A DNA stretch of 22,267 nucleotides. It comes from Flavobacteriales bacterium. Its GTDB lineage: Bacteria; Bacteroidota; Bacteroidia; Flavobacteriales; Flavobacteriaceae. Shown one piece after another: positions 1 to 6,327 of this stretch (the stretch's first letter is position 1; each line of letters begins with the position of its first letter). The stretch covers positions 1 through 22,267 of the forward strand of contig QIIH01000336.1 in NCBI GenBank assembly GCA_003229235.1, written 5' to 3'. The translations under genes and the position numbers were made by a program. The notes beneath the pieces are model-generated. The model had not been told where the DNA came from and did no database searches. It worked only from the letters and a program-made list of their open reading frames with translations.

Positions 1-74
1 GAGCCTCTGATATTGAAGCTTTAGAGAGTAACTATCGATTGCCTACAACGTCGTATTATATCGGTTTAGCGTAA
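1..74 (+). CDS. 3' end of an upstream gene (partial)
   Basis: A reading frame open from the window edge (first full codon at base 3) encodes 23 residues ending in RLPTTSYYIGLA and stops at TAA 72-74. The aromatic/aliphatic alternation of the last residues would suit a final beta strand, for example of an outer-membrane or secreted protein, but the fragment is too short to assign to a family. The 212 bases after it are AT-rich and hold no other gene, so this is the likely neighbour upstream of the DUF885 lipoprotein. A chance open frame of this length cannot be excluded. Confidence 0.35.
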   Translation, partial: ASDIEALESNYRLPTTSYYIGLA

Positions 75-223
75 CAATGTGTCCCCGAAGAGAAGACCTT
101 GTTTAAGTTTTTTTTGGGGAGATTTAAAGATGTTGAAAGTTGGGCAATTTCTGCTTCGCGGCAAACCGCTTGTAGCCTTAGTTTTAAAACCGAACAAATT
201 GTTATACTTTTAAAACTAGCTTT

Positions 224-231
224 AAAATTTG
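224..231 (+). promoter_or_regulatory. weak candidate -7 box for the DUF885 gene
   Basis: AAAATTTG resembles the Bacteroidota -7 consensus TAnnTTTG in six of eight positions. A TTG lies 22 bases upstream (199-201) as a possible -33 element. The start codon is about 55 bases downstream. The match is imperfect, so this is a suggestion only. Confidence 0.2.
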
Positions 232-286
232 TATAGATAATATCCCTACAAACAATTTTTAGTGCATCACCTCTTAAACATTTAAA

Positions 287-2122
287 ATGAAAAAATTAAT
301 CATTACAAGTATTACAATATCCTTTTCACTTGTTTTTCTGTTGCTTTCTTCTTGCAAAGAAACTCCTCAAGAAACTCCTCAAAAAGACGCTGTCGATCAA
401 ACGATAGCACTTAACAAATGGTTTGACGACAAATATGAAGAGTCACTACAAATGAGTCCTTTAGGGCTTACTGTTCAGGGGAGAAAAGATCAGTACGACA
501 AAATTGACGATCTGAGTAAAGAAGCCGAAGACGAGCAACTGGCTTGGTATAAGGACAGCACCACCGAGCTAACCGAAAAATTTAATTACAATACGCTAAA
601 TGCTCAAGACCAGACTTCTTATGATTTGTGGGTGTTTCAATACGAAACAGCAAAAGAGGGGGTGGCGTATAGAGATATGGATTATGTTTTTGATCAGATG
701 CGAGGCCTGCATGCCCGGCTCCCAACCTTTTTGATTAACTTTCATAAAGTAGACAGTCTTGCCGATATGAACACCTATATTTCTAGGATTCAAGGAACAG
801 GCAGAGCCATTAATCAATTGGTAGATAGAGCAAAACAACAAGCTGCTTTGGGGATTTTACCTCCAAAATTTACGTTCGAAACAGTGATTATACAAACGAA
901 GGCATTGGTAGATGGTACACCTTTACTGAATGACATGAACAGAAAAATTGATGCACTTGTGGCATCCGAAGATATAACAACGGAGCAGGCAGATGAGCTT
1001 AAAGTAGCATCGGCGAATGCGATTAAAACTTATTTTACACCAGCGTATGAGGATCTTTTAACCTGGTTAGAAACCGAAATCGAAAATGCAGAAGATTCGC
1101 CCACAGGAGTTAGTCGCCATCCTAATGGAGAAAAATTTTACAATTACAGGCTAAAGGTTTTTACGACTACAGATCTTACGGCAGACGAAGTCCACGAAAT
1201 TGGCCTTAAAGAAGTGGCCAGAATCCAGAAAGAGATGCTCGCTATTAAAGACAAAGTAGGTTTTGAAGGCGATCTTAATGCCTTCTTTAAATTTGTAAAT
1301 ACAGACGAGCAGTTTTTCTTCCCTAATACAGACGAAGGGCGTCAAGCATACCTAGATGAATCGACTAAATATCTAGACGAGTTAACTAAAAAATTACCAG
1401 AGTACTTCGGAATTCTACCCAAAGCCAAGTTACAAGTAAAGCGAGTAGAGGCGTTTAGAGAACAAGATGGTGCACCGCAGCACTACTTCGGAGGGTCACC
1501 AGATGGTTCGAGACCGGGCATCTATTATGCCCATCTCTCTGATATGAATGCGATGCCTAAAACTACGATGGAAGGGGTAGCCTATCATGAAGGAAATCCT
1601 GGGCATCATATGCAAATCTCCATTGCCCAAGAGTTAGAATCTGTTCCTAAGTTCAGAACACAAGCAGGGTTCAGTGTATATAGCGAGGGTTGGGGATTAT
1701 ACTCAGAGACCTTGGCAAAAGAAATGGGCGGATACCAAAACCCATATTACGACTTTGGCCGCTTGGTAAACGAAATATGGAGAGCGATTCGCTTGGTGGT
1801 CGATACGGGATTACATACTAAGGGATGGACAGAAGCCGACGCCATAAAGTACTTCCAAGAAAATTCTTCTATAGCAGAGGGAGCAATAATTGCCGAGGTA
1901 CAGCGCTATATGGTAATGCCAGGCCAAGCGACTTCTTATAAAATAGGAATGCTTAAAATCCAGGAATTGCGACAATCGGCCGAAAACCAACTAGGAGACA
2001 AATTTGACATTAAGGGCTTTCATGATACAATTCTGGGCAGTGGTGCTTTGCCATTAGAGTTATTAGAACGCAGAGTAAATGAGTGGATAGAGGCTGAGAA
2101 GGGGGTTGAGTTGAAGCTTTAA
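287..2122 (+). CDS. DUF885 family lipoprotein, predicted metallohydrolase
   Basis: This 611-residue protein starts with a lipoprotein signal: K2-K3, a hydrophobic stretch, then the lipobox LSSC with Cys23 as the lipidation site, so it should be anchored in the cell envelope. The rest is the DUF885 (PF05960) fold, full length for the family. The signature HEGNPGHH lies at residues 434-441 and YSEGWGLYSE at 465-474; the His and Glu residues in these blocks are the likely metal ligands, as in gluzincin-type peptidases. A peptidase or related hydrolase role is inferred from the motif, and no substrate can be read from sequence. The start ATG follows an A/T-rich leader with no Shine-Dalgarno site, as is usual in flavobacteria. 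The gene stands alone: upstream is an unrelated gene tail, downstream is the repeat island. Confidence 0.88.
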   Translation: MKKLIITSITISFSLVFLLLSSCKETPQETPQKDAVDQTIALNKWFDDKYEESLQMSPLGLTVQGRKDQYDKIDDLSKEAEDEQLAWYKDSTTELTEKFNYNTLNAQDQTSYDLWVFQYETAKEGVAYRDMDYVFDQMRGLHARLPTFLINFHKVDSLADMNTYISRIQGTGRAINQLVDRAKQQAALGILPPKFTFETVIIQTKALVDGTPLLNDMNRKIDALVASEDITTEQADELKVASANAIKTYFTPAYEDLLTWLETEIENAEDSPTGVSRHPNGEKFYNYRLKVFTTTDLTADEVHEIGLKEVARIQKEMLAIKDKVGFEGDLNAFFKFVNTDEQFFFPNTDEGRQAYLDESTKYLDELTKKLPEYFGILPKAKLQVKRVEAFREQDGAPQHYFGGSPDGSRPGIYYAHLSDMNAMPKTTMEGVAYHEGNPGHHMQISIAQELESVPKFRTQAGFSVYSEGWGLYSETLAKEMGGYQNPYYDFGRLVNEIWRAIRLVVDTGLHTKGWTEADAIKYFQENSSIAEGAIIAEVQRYMVMPGQATSYKIGMLKIQELRQSAENQLGDKFDIKGFHDTILGSGALPLELLERRVNEWIEAEKGVELKL

Positions 2123-2150
2123 GTATAGAAGAGTTTTAATCATATTACTC

Positions 2151-2277
2151 ACTACTCCCCTCCTTGGAGGGGTTAGGGGTGGGTTTTGAGTTATCACCGT
2201 GAAGTCCTGCTTGTCCGAAATAGCGCCTTGCGCGATGGCGGGAGGACATTTAATGAAAGTACCCACGAAGTGGAATA
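2151..2277. repeat. mosaic intergenic repeat, copy R1
   Basis: Block A is a palindrome, CCCCTCC-TT-GGAGGGG (2157-2172), followed by TTAGGGGTGGGTT. Block B is TTATCACCGTGAAGTCCTGC (2191-2210). The core (2211-2243) holds the hairpin GCGC-CTT-GCGC flanked by CCG and CGG. Block D (2245-2275, 31 bases) ends in the mini-hairpin CCAC-GAA-GTGG and is identical in R1, R3 and R4. The palindrome has no T-run after it, so it is not a classic terminator for the upstream lipoprotein gene. Confidence 0.8.
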
Positions 2278-2279
2278 AT

Positions 2280-2416
2280 GGGGTGGGTTCTTGGTTATCA
2301 ACGTGAAGTCCTGCGGTTCCTGAGCGTTATTGAAAAGCAAAACTAAACGTTTTACGGTTCCTGAGCGTAGCCGAAGGATGGACATTTAATGGAAGTACCC
2401 ACGAAGTGGAATATAG
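2280..2416. repeat. mosaic intergenic repeat, copy R2 (interrupted)
   Basis: It repeats GGGGTGGGTT and block B (ATCAACGTGAAGTCCTGC), but carries a different core, GGTTCCTGAGCGTAGCCGAAGGA, in place of the R1 hairpin (cited in two parts: GGTTCCTGAGCG then TAGCCGAAGGA). The 13-mer CGGTTCCTGAGCG occurs twice (2314-2326 and 2355-2367), with 28 unrelated bases between, as if the core had been interrupted or partly duplicated. Block D follows at 2381-2411 with one A-to-G change. Confidence 0.75.
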
Positions 2417-2466
2417 GGGTGGGTTTTGAGTTCAGTTGCCGCTTCTAAGAAGCGGTACCTAATTTT

Positions 2467-2879
2467 ACTTTTCTTTCCATACTTTTTTGCATTGCCCAAA
2501 AAAGTATGCAAAAAACTCTAGCCCCTTCTTAGTGCGCTTTTACGCTCCTTTGCGAACAAATTACAAAGTCGCATAAAACCCCTCGCAAAATCTGAGGTTG
2601 CAAACAAGTTGCAACCATCGAACCGATCTTTGCTCGGTTACTCACGCTTCGCAGACGGGGCCATTAACTTGTTCGGTAAGAAATCTGTATTTACCTGAAC
2701 ACGTTTGTCGATAACCGAAAAATGTTACGTCCGATGTCGAGCGCCGATTCTTGCCGAGTAATTTGCGTAGCAAACTTACGGAAGCAAATGCGCTCGATTC
2801 AGTAAATTCGAAGAATAAAAATCGACTAAAAAAGACGCACTTTCTTTTGCAACTTTGCTTTATGCGAGTAAAGAAAAGT
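2467..2879. repeat. hairpin-chain element with 10-bp inverted ends
   Basis: The ends are perfect inverted repeats, ACTTTTCTTT (2467-2476) and AAAGAAAAGT (2870-2879). Inside lie several perfect or near-perfect hairpins: CATACTTTTTTG/CAAAAAAGTATG (2478-2508), GGTTGCAA/TTGCAACC (2596-2616), AACCGA/TCGGTT (2621-2639), GTTCGGTAA/TTACCTGAAC with one bulge (2671-2700), TCGAGCGC/GCGCTCGA (2737-2797) enclosing TTTGC/GCAAA (2762-2774), and a 12-bp stem with one mismatch at 2850-2881. No coding capacity is seen. A non-autonomous mobile element or a structured RNA are both possible; neither is shown. Confidence 0.55.
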
Positions 2880-2960
2880 TGAATAAGTAATAAAGTTTAG
2901 AACGGTATGCGGCAATGCGAAAAAGAATAAATAAAAAGAAATTTAGATTTTAAACCCCAG

Positions 2961-3048
2961 CGTTAAGGATTGCAGTGAAAATCCTCTTGGCGAGGGCAAG
3001 ATATTAAAACGTATAGCCTGACGCCAGCTCAGCTGGTGGAACGCCCAA
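2961..3048. repeat. intergenic element resembling a flavobacterial repeat
   Basis: The unit contains the hairpin GGATT/AATCC (2967-2984) and the perfect palindrome CCAGCT-C-AGCTGG (3024-3036), followed by GGAACGCCC. From memory, units of the form GGATTGCAG...GAACGCCC recur between genes of many Flavobacteriaceae. Only one copy is present here, so the repeat status rests on that recollection. Confidence 0.35.
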
Positions 3049-3097
3049 AAATAAGTTGAAGAAGAATTAGGGTTAAGCACCTTACCGAAGGAAAAAT

Positions 3098-3169
3098 GTC
3101 CTGCTTGCCCGAAATAGCACAAAGTGCGATGGCGGGTGGACATTTAATGAAAGTACCCACGAAGTGGAA
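3098..3169. repeat. mosaic intergenic repeat, copy R3
   Basis: GTCCTGC is followed by the same core type as R1, but with the stem GCAC-AAA-GTGC in place of GCGC-CTT-GCGC, that is, a compensatory change that keeps the pairing. Block D (3139-3169) is identical to those in R1 and R4. The unit ends 29 bases before the stop codon of the fic gene, so it lies in its 3' untranslated region. Confidence 0.78.
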
Positions 3170-3197
3170 AAAAGGGTTGTCTTTGCAACAACATACT

Positions 3198-4310
3198 TTA
3201 TGATTCCAAGGCAGGAAGATTCAAAATGTAATTCGTGCTTCTTCCTCCTTCACCTGAGTCTAATAAAACTCCCTTTTCGATTAAATCTTGAATATCTTTT
3301 CTAGCAGTATCTCTATGAACTTTTGTCATCTTTCCCCACTTTGAAGAATGCAACTTCCCGACGAAGTTATTCAGAAGTTTATTAATCATTTCGACTTGTC
3401 TTTTATTGAATTGTGTGGTTTTATGTAATTCCCAAAAATTTGCCTTTATCAATATTTTCGATAATGTTTTGTTTGTTGCTTCAAGAGCCTCGATTAATCG
3501 TTCAAAGTACCAAACAAGCCATTGGCTTACGTCCATACTTCCCTTTTGGGTTGATTCTAATATATCATAATACCCTTTTTTGGATTTCAAAATTTGAGCA
3601 GACATACTATAGAAGCGTTGATTGGTTTTATCTGCTCTGGCCAATTGATTATCTGCAATGGCTCTGGCAATTCTTCCGTTTCCATCATCAAATGGATGGA
3701 TGCTTACGAACCATAAATGAGCGATAGCCGATTTAATTACAGCTTCCATACTTTTTTCTGAGTTAAACCACTCGATAAATCGATCCATTTCTTTTTCTAA
3801 TCTAGGAGCATCGGGAGCAGTATAATGTACCGTTTCTTTTCCCATGGCACCCGATACAACTTGCATCGGACCAGCTTTATCGTCTCTCCATTCGCCTACT
3901 ATTATCTTATGCATCCCGCTTCTGCCTGTAGGAAATAAGGCAGCATGCCATCCACACATTCGATCCTTTGTTAAGGGGTCTAGATATTTTTGAGTTGCAT
4001 CTAACATCATTTCTACCACCCCTTCTACCTCTCGACTTGTGTTAGGCAAGCCTGATATTTCCATCCCTAGTCTTCTAGCTACAGAAGATCGCACTTCTTC
4101 GGGGTTCAATAACTCTCCTTCTATTTCGCTAGACTTTACAATGTCTTCGGTTAAGGTCTCAAGTACGGCTTCGTCTCTTAGTTCGAATCCCATGCCCTCC
4201 ATACGTCCTATTAATCGACCTTGTAAATTACGTATCTCACTTACGTATGGCAGTAAGGTGTCGCTCTCCCATTTAAAATTTGGCCAAGCTTTACTTTGAT
4301 GCAAATACAT
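3198..4310 (-). CDS. Fic family protein (class II, DUF4172 N-terminus, C-terminal winged helix)
   Basis: This 370-residue protein has the catalytic Fic motif HPFDDGNGR at residues 205-213. His205 is the expected base and Asp209 and Arg213 the nucleotide and magnesium site, so it should transfer AMP, or another nucleotide part, from NTP to a hydroxyl side chain of a target protein. Residues 1-75 match the DUF4172-type N-terminus. They carry the self-inhibiting motif S60-xxx-E64-G65, which places the protein in class II (inhibitory helix N-terminal to the Fic core). About residues 295-365 look like a winged helix-turn-helix (TARKDIQDLIEKGVL plus a Gly-rich wing). All key residues are present. 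No small antitoxin gene is adjacent, as expected when the inhibitor is built in. It sits alone in a repeat island, which fits an acquired accessory gene. Target and biological role are unknown. Confidence 0.9.
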   Translation of the reverse strand: MYLHQSKAWPNFKWESDTLLPYVSEIRNLQGRLIGRMEGMGFELRDEAVLETLTEDIVKSSEIEGELLNPEEVRSSVARRLGMEISGLPNTSREVEGVVEMMLDATQKYLDPLTKDRMCGWHAALFPTGRSGMHKIIVGEWRDDKAGPMQVVSGAMGKETVHYTAPDAPRLEKEMDRFIEWFNSEKSMEAVIKSAIAHLWFVSIHPFDDGNGRIARAIADNQLARADKTNQRFYSMSAQILKSKKGYYDILESTQKGSMDVSQWLVWYFERLIEALEATNKTLSKILIKANFWELHKTTQFNKRQVEMINKLLNNFVGKLHSSKWGKMTKVHRDTARKDIQDLIEKGVLLDSGEGGRSTNYILNLPALES

Positions 4311-4325
4311 GATATTCCTTTTAAT

Positions 4326-4479
4326 GCCGTATTATTTACTGCAAATATAATAAATAATTGTCGTGAAATACACTAATCGCCGTATTAATTACGTCAATAA
4401 GTAAGTTTATTTGCCGTTTTTAGCGTTATTTGCTGCAAAAAAAACGACATAAAGACCTCATAATTGCCGTATTAATTTG
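4326..4479. promoter_or_regulatory. iterated GCCGTATTAnTT repeats over the fic promoter
   Basis: Three strong copies lie at 4326-4339 (GCCGTATTATTTAC), 4379-4392 (GCCGTATTAATTAC) and 4466-4479 (GCCGTATTAATTTG), with a weaker one starting at 4413 (GCCGTTTTTAGCG). The starts are 53, 34 and 53 bases apart; 53 is close to five helical turns. One copy lies just downstream of the candidate -7 box and one just upstream of the expected -33 region, a layout that suits repression. The regulator is not known; the fic protein's own winged helix is a possible one. Confidence 0.5.
4342..4349 (-). promoter_or_regulatory. candidate -7 box of the fic promoter
   Basis: On the minus strand this reads TATATTTG, an exact match to the Bacteroidota -7 consensus TAnnTTTG, 32 bases upstream of the fic ATG. 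A clear TTG-type -33 element is not seen at the usual distance. Confidence 0.5.
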
Positions 4480-4519
4480 AAGAGGGAGCTACTTCTAGTT
4501 ATCTACAACTTGTTACACC

Positions 4520-4542
4520 AAAACCCAAAACACTCAAGCGAG
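4520..4542 (+). repeat. 23-bp direct repeat, first copy
   Basis: AAAACCCAAAACACTCAAGC plus GAG is identical to 5038-5060. Here it continues as TTTGGG, giving a shorter hairpin CCCAAA...TTTGGG around CTC-AAGC-GAG, whereas the second copy forms the long terminator-like stem beside the tRNA. Confidence 0.7.
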
Positions 4543-4601
4543 TTTGGGGGATTCTTGCAACAGCAACAAATCGCTGCCCGATTTTAAATATTGCTATTAG
4601 C

Positions 4602-4740
4602 TACTCCCCTCCTGGGAGGGGTTAGGGGTGGGTTTTGGGTTATCACCGTGAAGTCTTACGGTTCCTGAGAATAGCCGAAGGACCGACATTTAATGAAAGT
4701 ACCCACGAAGTGGAATAAAGGGGTGGGTTCTGGGTTGTTA
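4602..4740. repeat. mosaic intergenic repeat, copy R4
   Basis: It starts with the near-palindrome CCCCTCCTGGGAGGGG followed by TTAGGGGTGGGTT, then block B (ATCACCGTGAAGTC). The core is the GGTTCCTGAG...TAGCCGAAGGA type seen in R2. Block D (4685-4715) is identical to those in R1 and R3, and GGGGTGGGTTCTGGGTT follows. It is the only full-length copy to the right of fic. Confidence 0.8.
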
Positions 4741-4779
4741 CAGGAATAATCAGAACTATTAGCTATCATGTCCTTGGTG

Positions 4780-4855
4780 GGGATTCACTCGCCCAATAGT
4801 GAGCTCTGCTCTACTATTCTGGGCGAGTGATCCCAAAGGGGGAGTCTCACAACAA
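4780..4855. repeat. variable-stem hairpin repeat, long copy
   Basis: GGGAT(T)CACTCGCCC pairs with GGGCGAGTGATCCC (4780-4834). Inside, AATAGT/ACTATT and GAGC/GCTC also pair, giving one stem of more than 20 base pairs with small bulges. The flank AGGGGGAGTCTCACAACAAC (to 4855) is shared with the copy at 4949-5004. Confidence 0.7.
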
Positions 4856-4948
4856 CATAGAAAACAAAATGTGATTTTGGGTGGGATCCTAAGCTGCTTC
4901 GCAGCTCCTATTTACTCGTCTCAAAAAATGCTTGAGCAAGCTTGGATT

Positions 4949-5004
4949 GGGATTCACCGCTCACTGTGTTCGCGGTGATCCCAAAAGGGGAGTCTCACAA
5001 CAAC
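4949..5004. repeat. variable-stem hairpin repeat, short copy
   Basis: GGGAT(T)CACCGC pairs with GCGGTGATCCC (4949-4982), with the same bulged T as the long copy but a different, still fully paired, stem body. The flank AGGGGAGTCTCACAACAAC follows. The two copies therefore share ends and structure but not inner sequence. Confidence 0.7.
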
Positions 5005-5038
5005 CGAAACAAATCGCGAAGCGATTTACAAAAAGTCA

Positions 5039-5078
5039 AAACCCAAAACACTCAAGCGAGCTTGGATGTTTTGGGTTT
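5039..5078 (-). terminator. terminator-like hairpin downstream of tRNA-Ser
   Basis: A perfect 12-bp stem AAACCCAAAACA/TGTTTTGGGTTT (5039-5050 and 5067-5078) encloses a second stem CAAGC-GA-GCTTG. On the minus strand it starts about 15 bases after the tRNA end and is followed by TTGACTTTTT; on the plus strand it is followed by CTTTCTTTTT. It could stop transcription in either direction. The left arm lies in the 23-bp sequence repeated at 4520. Confidence 0.6.
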
Positions 5079-5092
5079 CTTTCTTTTTGTTG

Positions 5093-5181
5093 CAGAGAGG
5101 AAGGGATTCGAACCCTCGATGCGCTTTTGGCGCATACACGCTTTCCAAGCGTGCGCCTTCGACCACTCGGCCACCTTCTCT
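5093..5181 (-). tRNA. tRNA-Ser (anticodon GGA)
   Basis: Read on the minus strand it folds as a type II tRNA. It has T8-G9, a D stem GCC/GGC, an anticodon stem CACGC/GCGTG with loop TTGGAAA (anticodon GGA at 5144-5146, reading UCC and UCU), a long variable arm ATGCGC/GCGCAT as in Ser tRNAs, and a T arm GAGGG-TTCGAAT-CCCTT. The discriminator is G and CCA is not encoded. The acceptor stem is odd: the 5' strand AGAGAAGG is one base longer than the 3' strand CCTCTCT, and all seven pairs form only if one A (position 5176 or 5177) is bulged. Without the bulge only three Watson-Crick pairs remain. This is a real variant, a damaged copy or a sequence error. Confidence 0.9.
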
Positions 5182-5285
5182 TTTTAACCGTGTAGTGAGC
5201 TACGCTCTACTGCTCGGTACTTTGCTCTACTATGCGGCAAAAAAACAACAATTAAGTGAATTCTTTGGCCTTTTTTTAGCTAAAA

Positions 5286-6314
5286 TTAGGAGCGTTCGCC
5301 GCGTAACGATCGTTCGTAGTCTGTCTTAAATTGGGTGGGTGATAGGTTTTGTGCTAAGAGGTACATGAGTTTGCATAAAGCAGCTTCTGTGGTCATGTCG
5401 CCGCCAGATATTACGCCTAGTTTTTTAAGGCCAATACTGGTGGTGTAATCGCCCATAGATACGCTCCCGCCACTGCATTGAGTGACATTTATTACCGGGA
5501 TTCCACGGTCTTGGAAGGATTTGATAACCTCCAGAAACCAAGCCTCGGTGGTGGCGTTTCCTGCTCCATAGGTTTCAAGGATGATGCCCTTTAGGTCGCC
5601 CGATGCCTTTAATGCCTTAAAAATTGTTTGGGTAATGCCAGGAAACAATTTTATAAGCGCAATACGCTGCTCCATTTGGGTGCGTACAATTAATGGCTCG
5701 TTTGAGTTTTCGCGCAAGAGTTTGGCAGTTTCAAAATATAGATGCACCCCACTTTCTGCCAAGGCAGGATAGTTTAAAGAGGCAAAGGCCTCGAAATGTT
5801 CGGCGTTAATTTTTGTGGTGCGGTTACCGCGGTACAGTTTGTATTCAAAGTACAGACCTACTTCGCGTACCATCGGCAAAGCACCATCGCGGGTGGCTGC
5901 TATTTGAATAGAGGTAATTAGGTTTTCTTTGGCGTCGGTGCGCAAATCCCCAACGGGTAATTGCGAGCCGGTAAATATTACGGGTTTCTGTAAGTTTTCG
6001 AGCATAAAGCTCAAGGCAGAAGCGCTATAACTCATAGTATCACTCCCGTGTAACACGACAAAGCCATCGTGTTTGTCATAATTTTGAGATATCATGTTGG
6101 CGATGGTAACCCAGTGAGAGGGGTTCATATCCGAGCTATCTATTGGCGTATCAAAACTCAAGGTCACTATCTGGCAATCTAAGAGTTGTAATTCGGGAAT
6201 GTGCTCTAACAAACGTGAGAAATCGAAGTTCTGTAAGGTGCCAGTTTCGAAGTCGCGAATCATCCCAATGGTTCCGCCAGTGTATATTAAAAGTATAGTG
6301 GGTTTGTTATCCAT
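5286..6314 (-). CDS. ansA: type I L-asparaginase
   Basis: This 342-residue enzyme hydrolyses L-asparagine to aspartate and ammonia. No signal peptide is present, so it acts in the cytoplasm. The N-terminal motif YTGGTIG (residues 11-17) supplies catalytic Thr12, and LHGSDTM (88-94) supplies Ser91-Asp92, where the E. coli type I enzyme has Thr-Asp. LYRGNRTTK (160-168) ends in Lys168, the third member of the second triad. FTGSQLPVGDLRTDAKEN and the C-terminal domain are also typical. The size is right for a type I homodimer or tetramer. It lies 13 bases after tatD on the same strand, so the two are probably one transcript. The Thr-to-Ser change in the second motif is conservative and no loss of activity is expected. 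Confidence 0.93.
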   Translation of the reverse strand: MDNKPTILLIYTGGTIGMIRDFETGTLQNFDFSRLLEHIPELQLLDCQIVTLSFDTPIDSSDMNPSHWVTIANMISQNYDKHDGFVVLHGSDTMSYSASALSFMLENLQKPVIFTGSQLPVGDLRTDAKENLITSIQIAATRDGALPMVREVGLYFEYKLYRGNRTTKINAEHFEAFASLNYPALAESGVHLYFETAKLLRENSNEPLIVRTQMEQRIALIKLFPGITQTIFKALKASGDLKGIILETYGAGNATTEAWFLEVIKSFQDRGIPVINVTQCSGGSVSMGDYTTSIGLKKLGVISGGDMTTEAALCKLMYLLAQNLSPTQFKTDYERSLRGERS

Positions 6315-6327
6315 AGTGCCAAAGCTA

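Larger units (their letters stand above)
2123..3197. other. 1.1 kb gene-free repeat island, left of fic
   Basis: No credible gene lies here; the short open frames on either strand follow the repeats and have no family features. The stretch is built from repeats listed separately: two mosaic units (2151-2416), a perfect 17-base palindrome with arms CCGCTTCT/AGAAGCGG (2439-2455), a hairpin chain with inverted ends (2467-2879), another repeat-like unit (2961-3048) and a third mosaic unit (3098-3169). No transposase or integrase remnant was seen. Confidence 0.7.
4311..5092. other. 0.8 kb gene-free region right of fic
   Basis: No gene is supported. It holds the fic operator array, mosaic repeat R4 (4602-4740), two variable-stem hairpin repeats (4780-4855 and 4949-5004), a 23-base sequence present exactly twice (4520-4542 and 5038-5060), and small palindromes such as AGCTGC-TTC-GCAGCT (around 4891-4906). 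Overlapping open frames near 4932-5329 read through the antisense side of the tRNA and are not genes. Confidence 0.7.

Noticed and set aside
2157..2172. Rho-independent terminator for the DUF885 gene
   Set aside because: The palindrome is strong but is followed by TTAGGGG rather than a T-run, and the same block recurs as part of the mosaic repeat.
3198..4310. Fic/antitoxin pair with a separate antitoxin gene
   Set aside because: The inhibitory motif is inside the protein's own N-terminus, and no small gene lies next to it.
2151..5004. CRISPR array
   Set aside because: The repeats are few, of unequal length and spacing, and mosaic in structure, with no regular spacers and no cas genes.
2123..5092. 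Insertion sequence or phage remnant around fic
   Set aside because: No transposase, integrase or phage-like coding remnant was found in any frame. Only non-coding repeats are present.
4932..5329. Three overlapping plus-strand frames with KGFEPSMRF and RDSNPRCAF peptides
   Set aside because: They are the well-known false peptides produced by reading the antisense strand of a tRNA-Ser gene.
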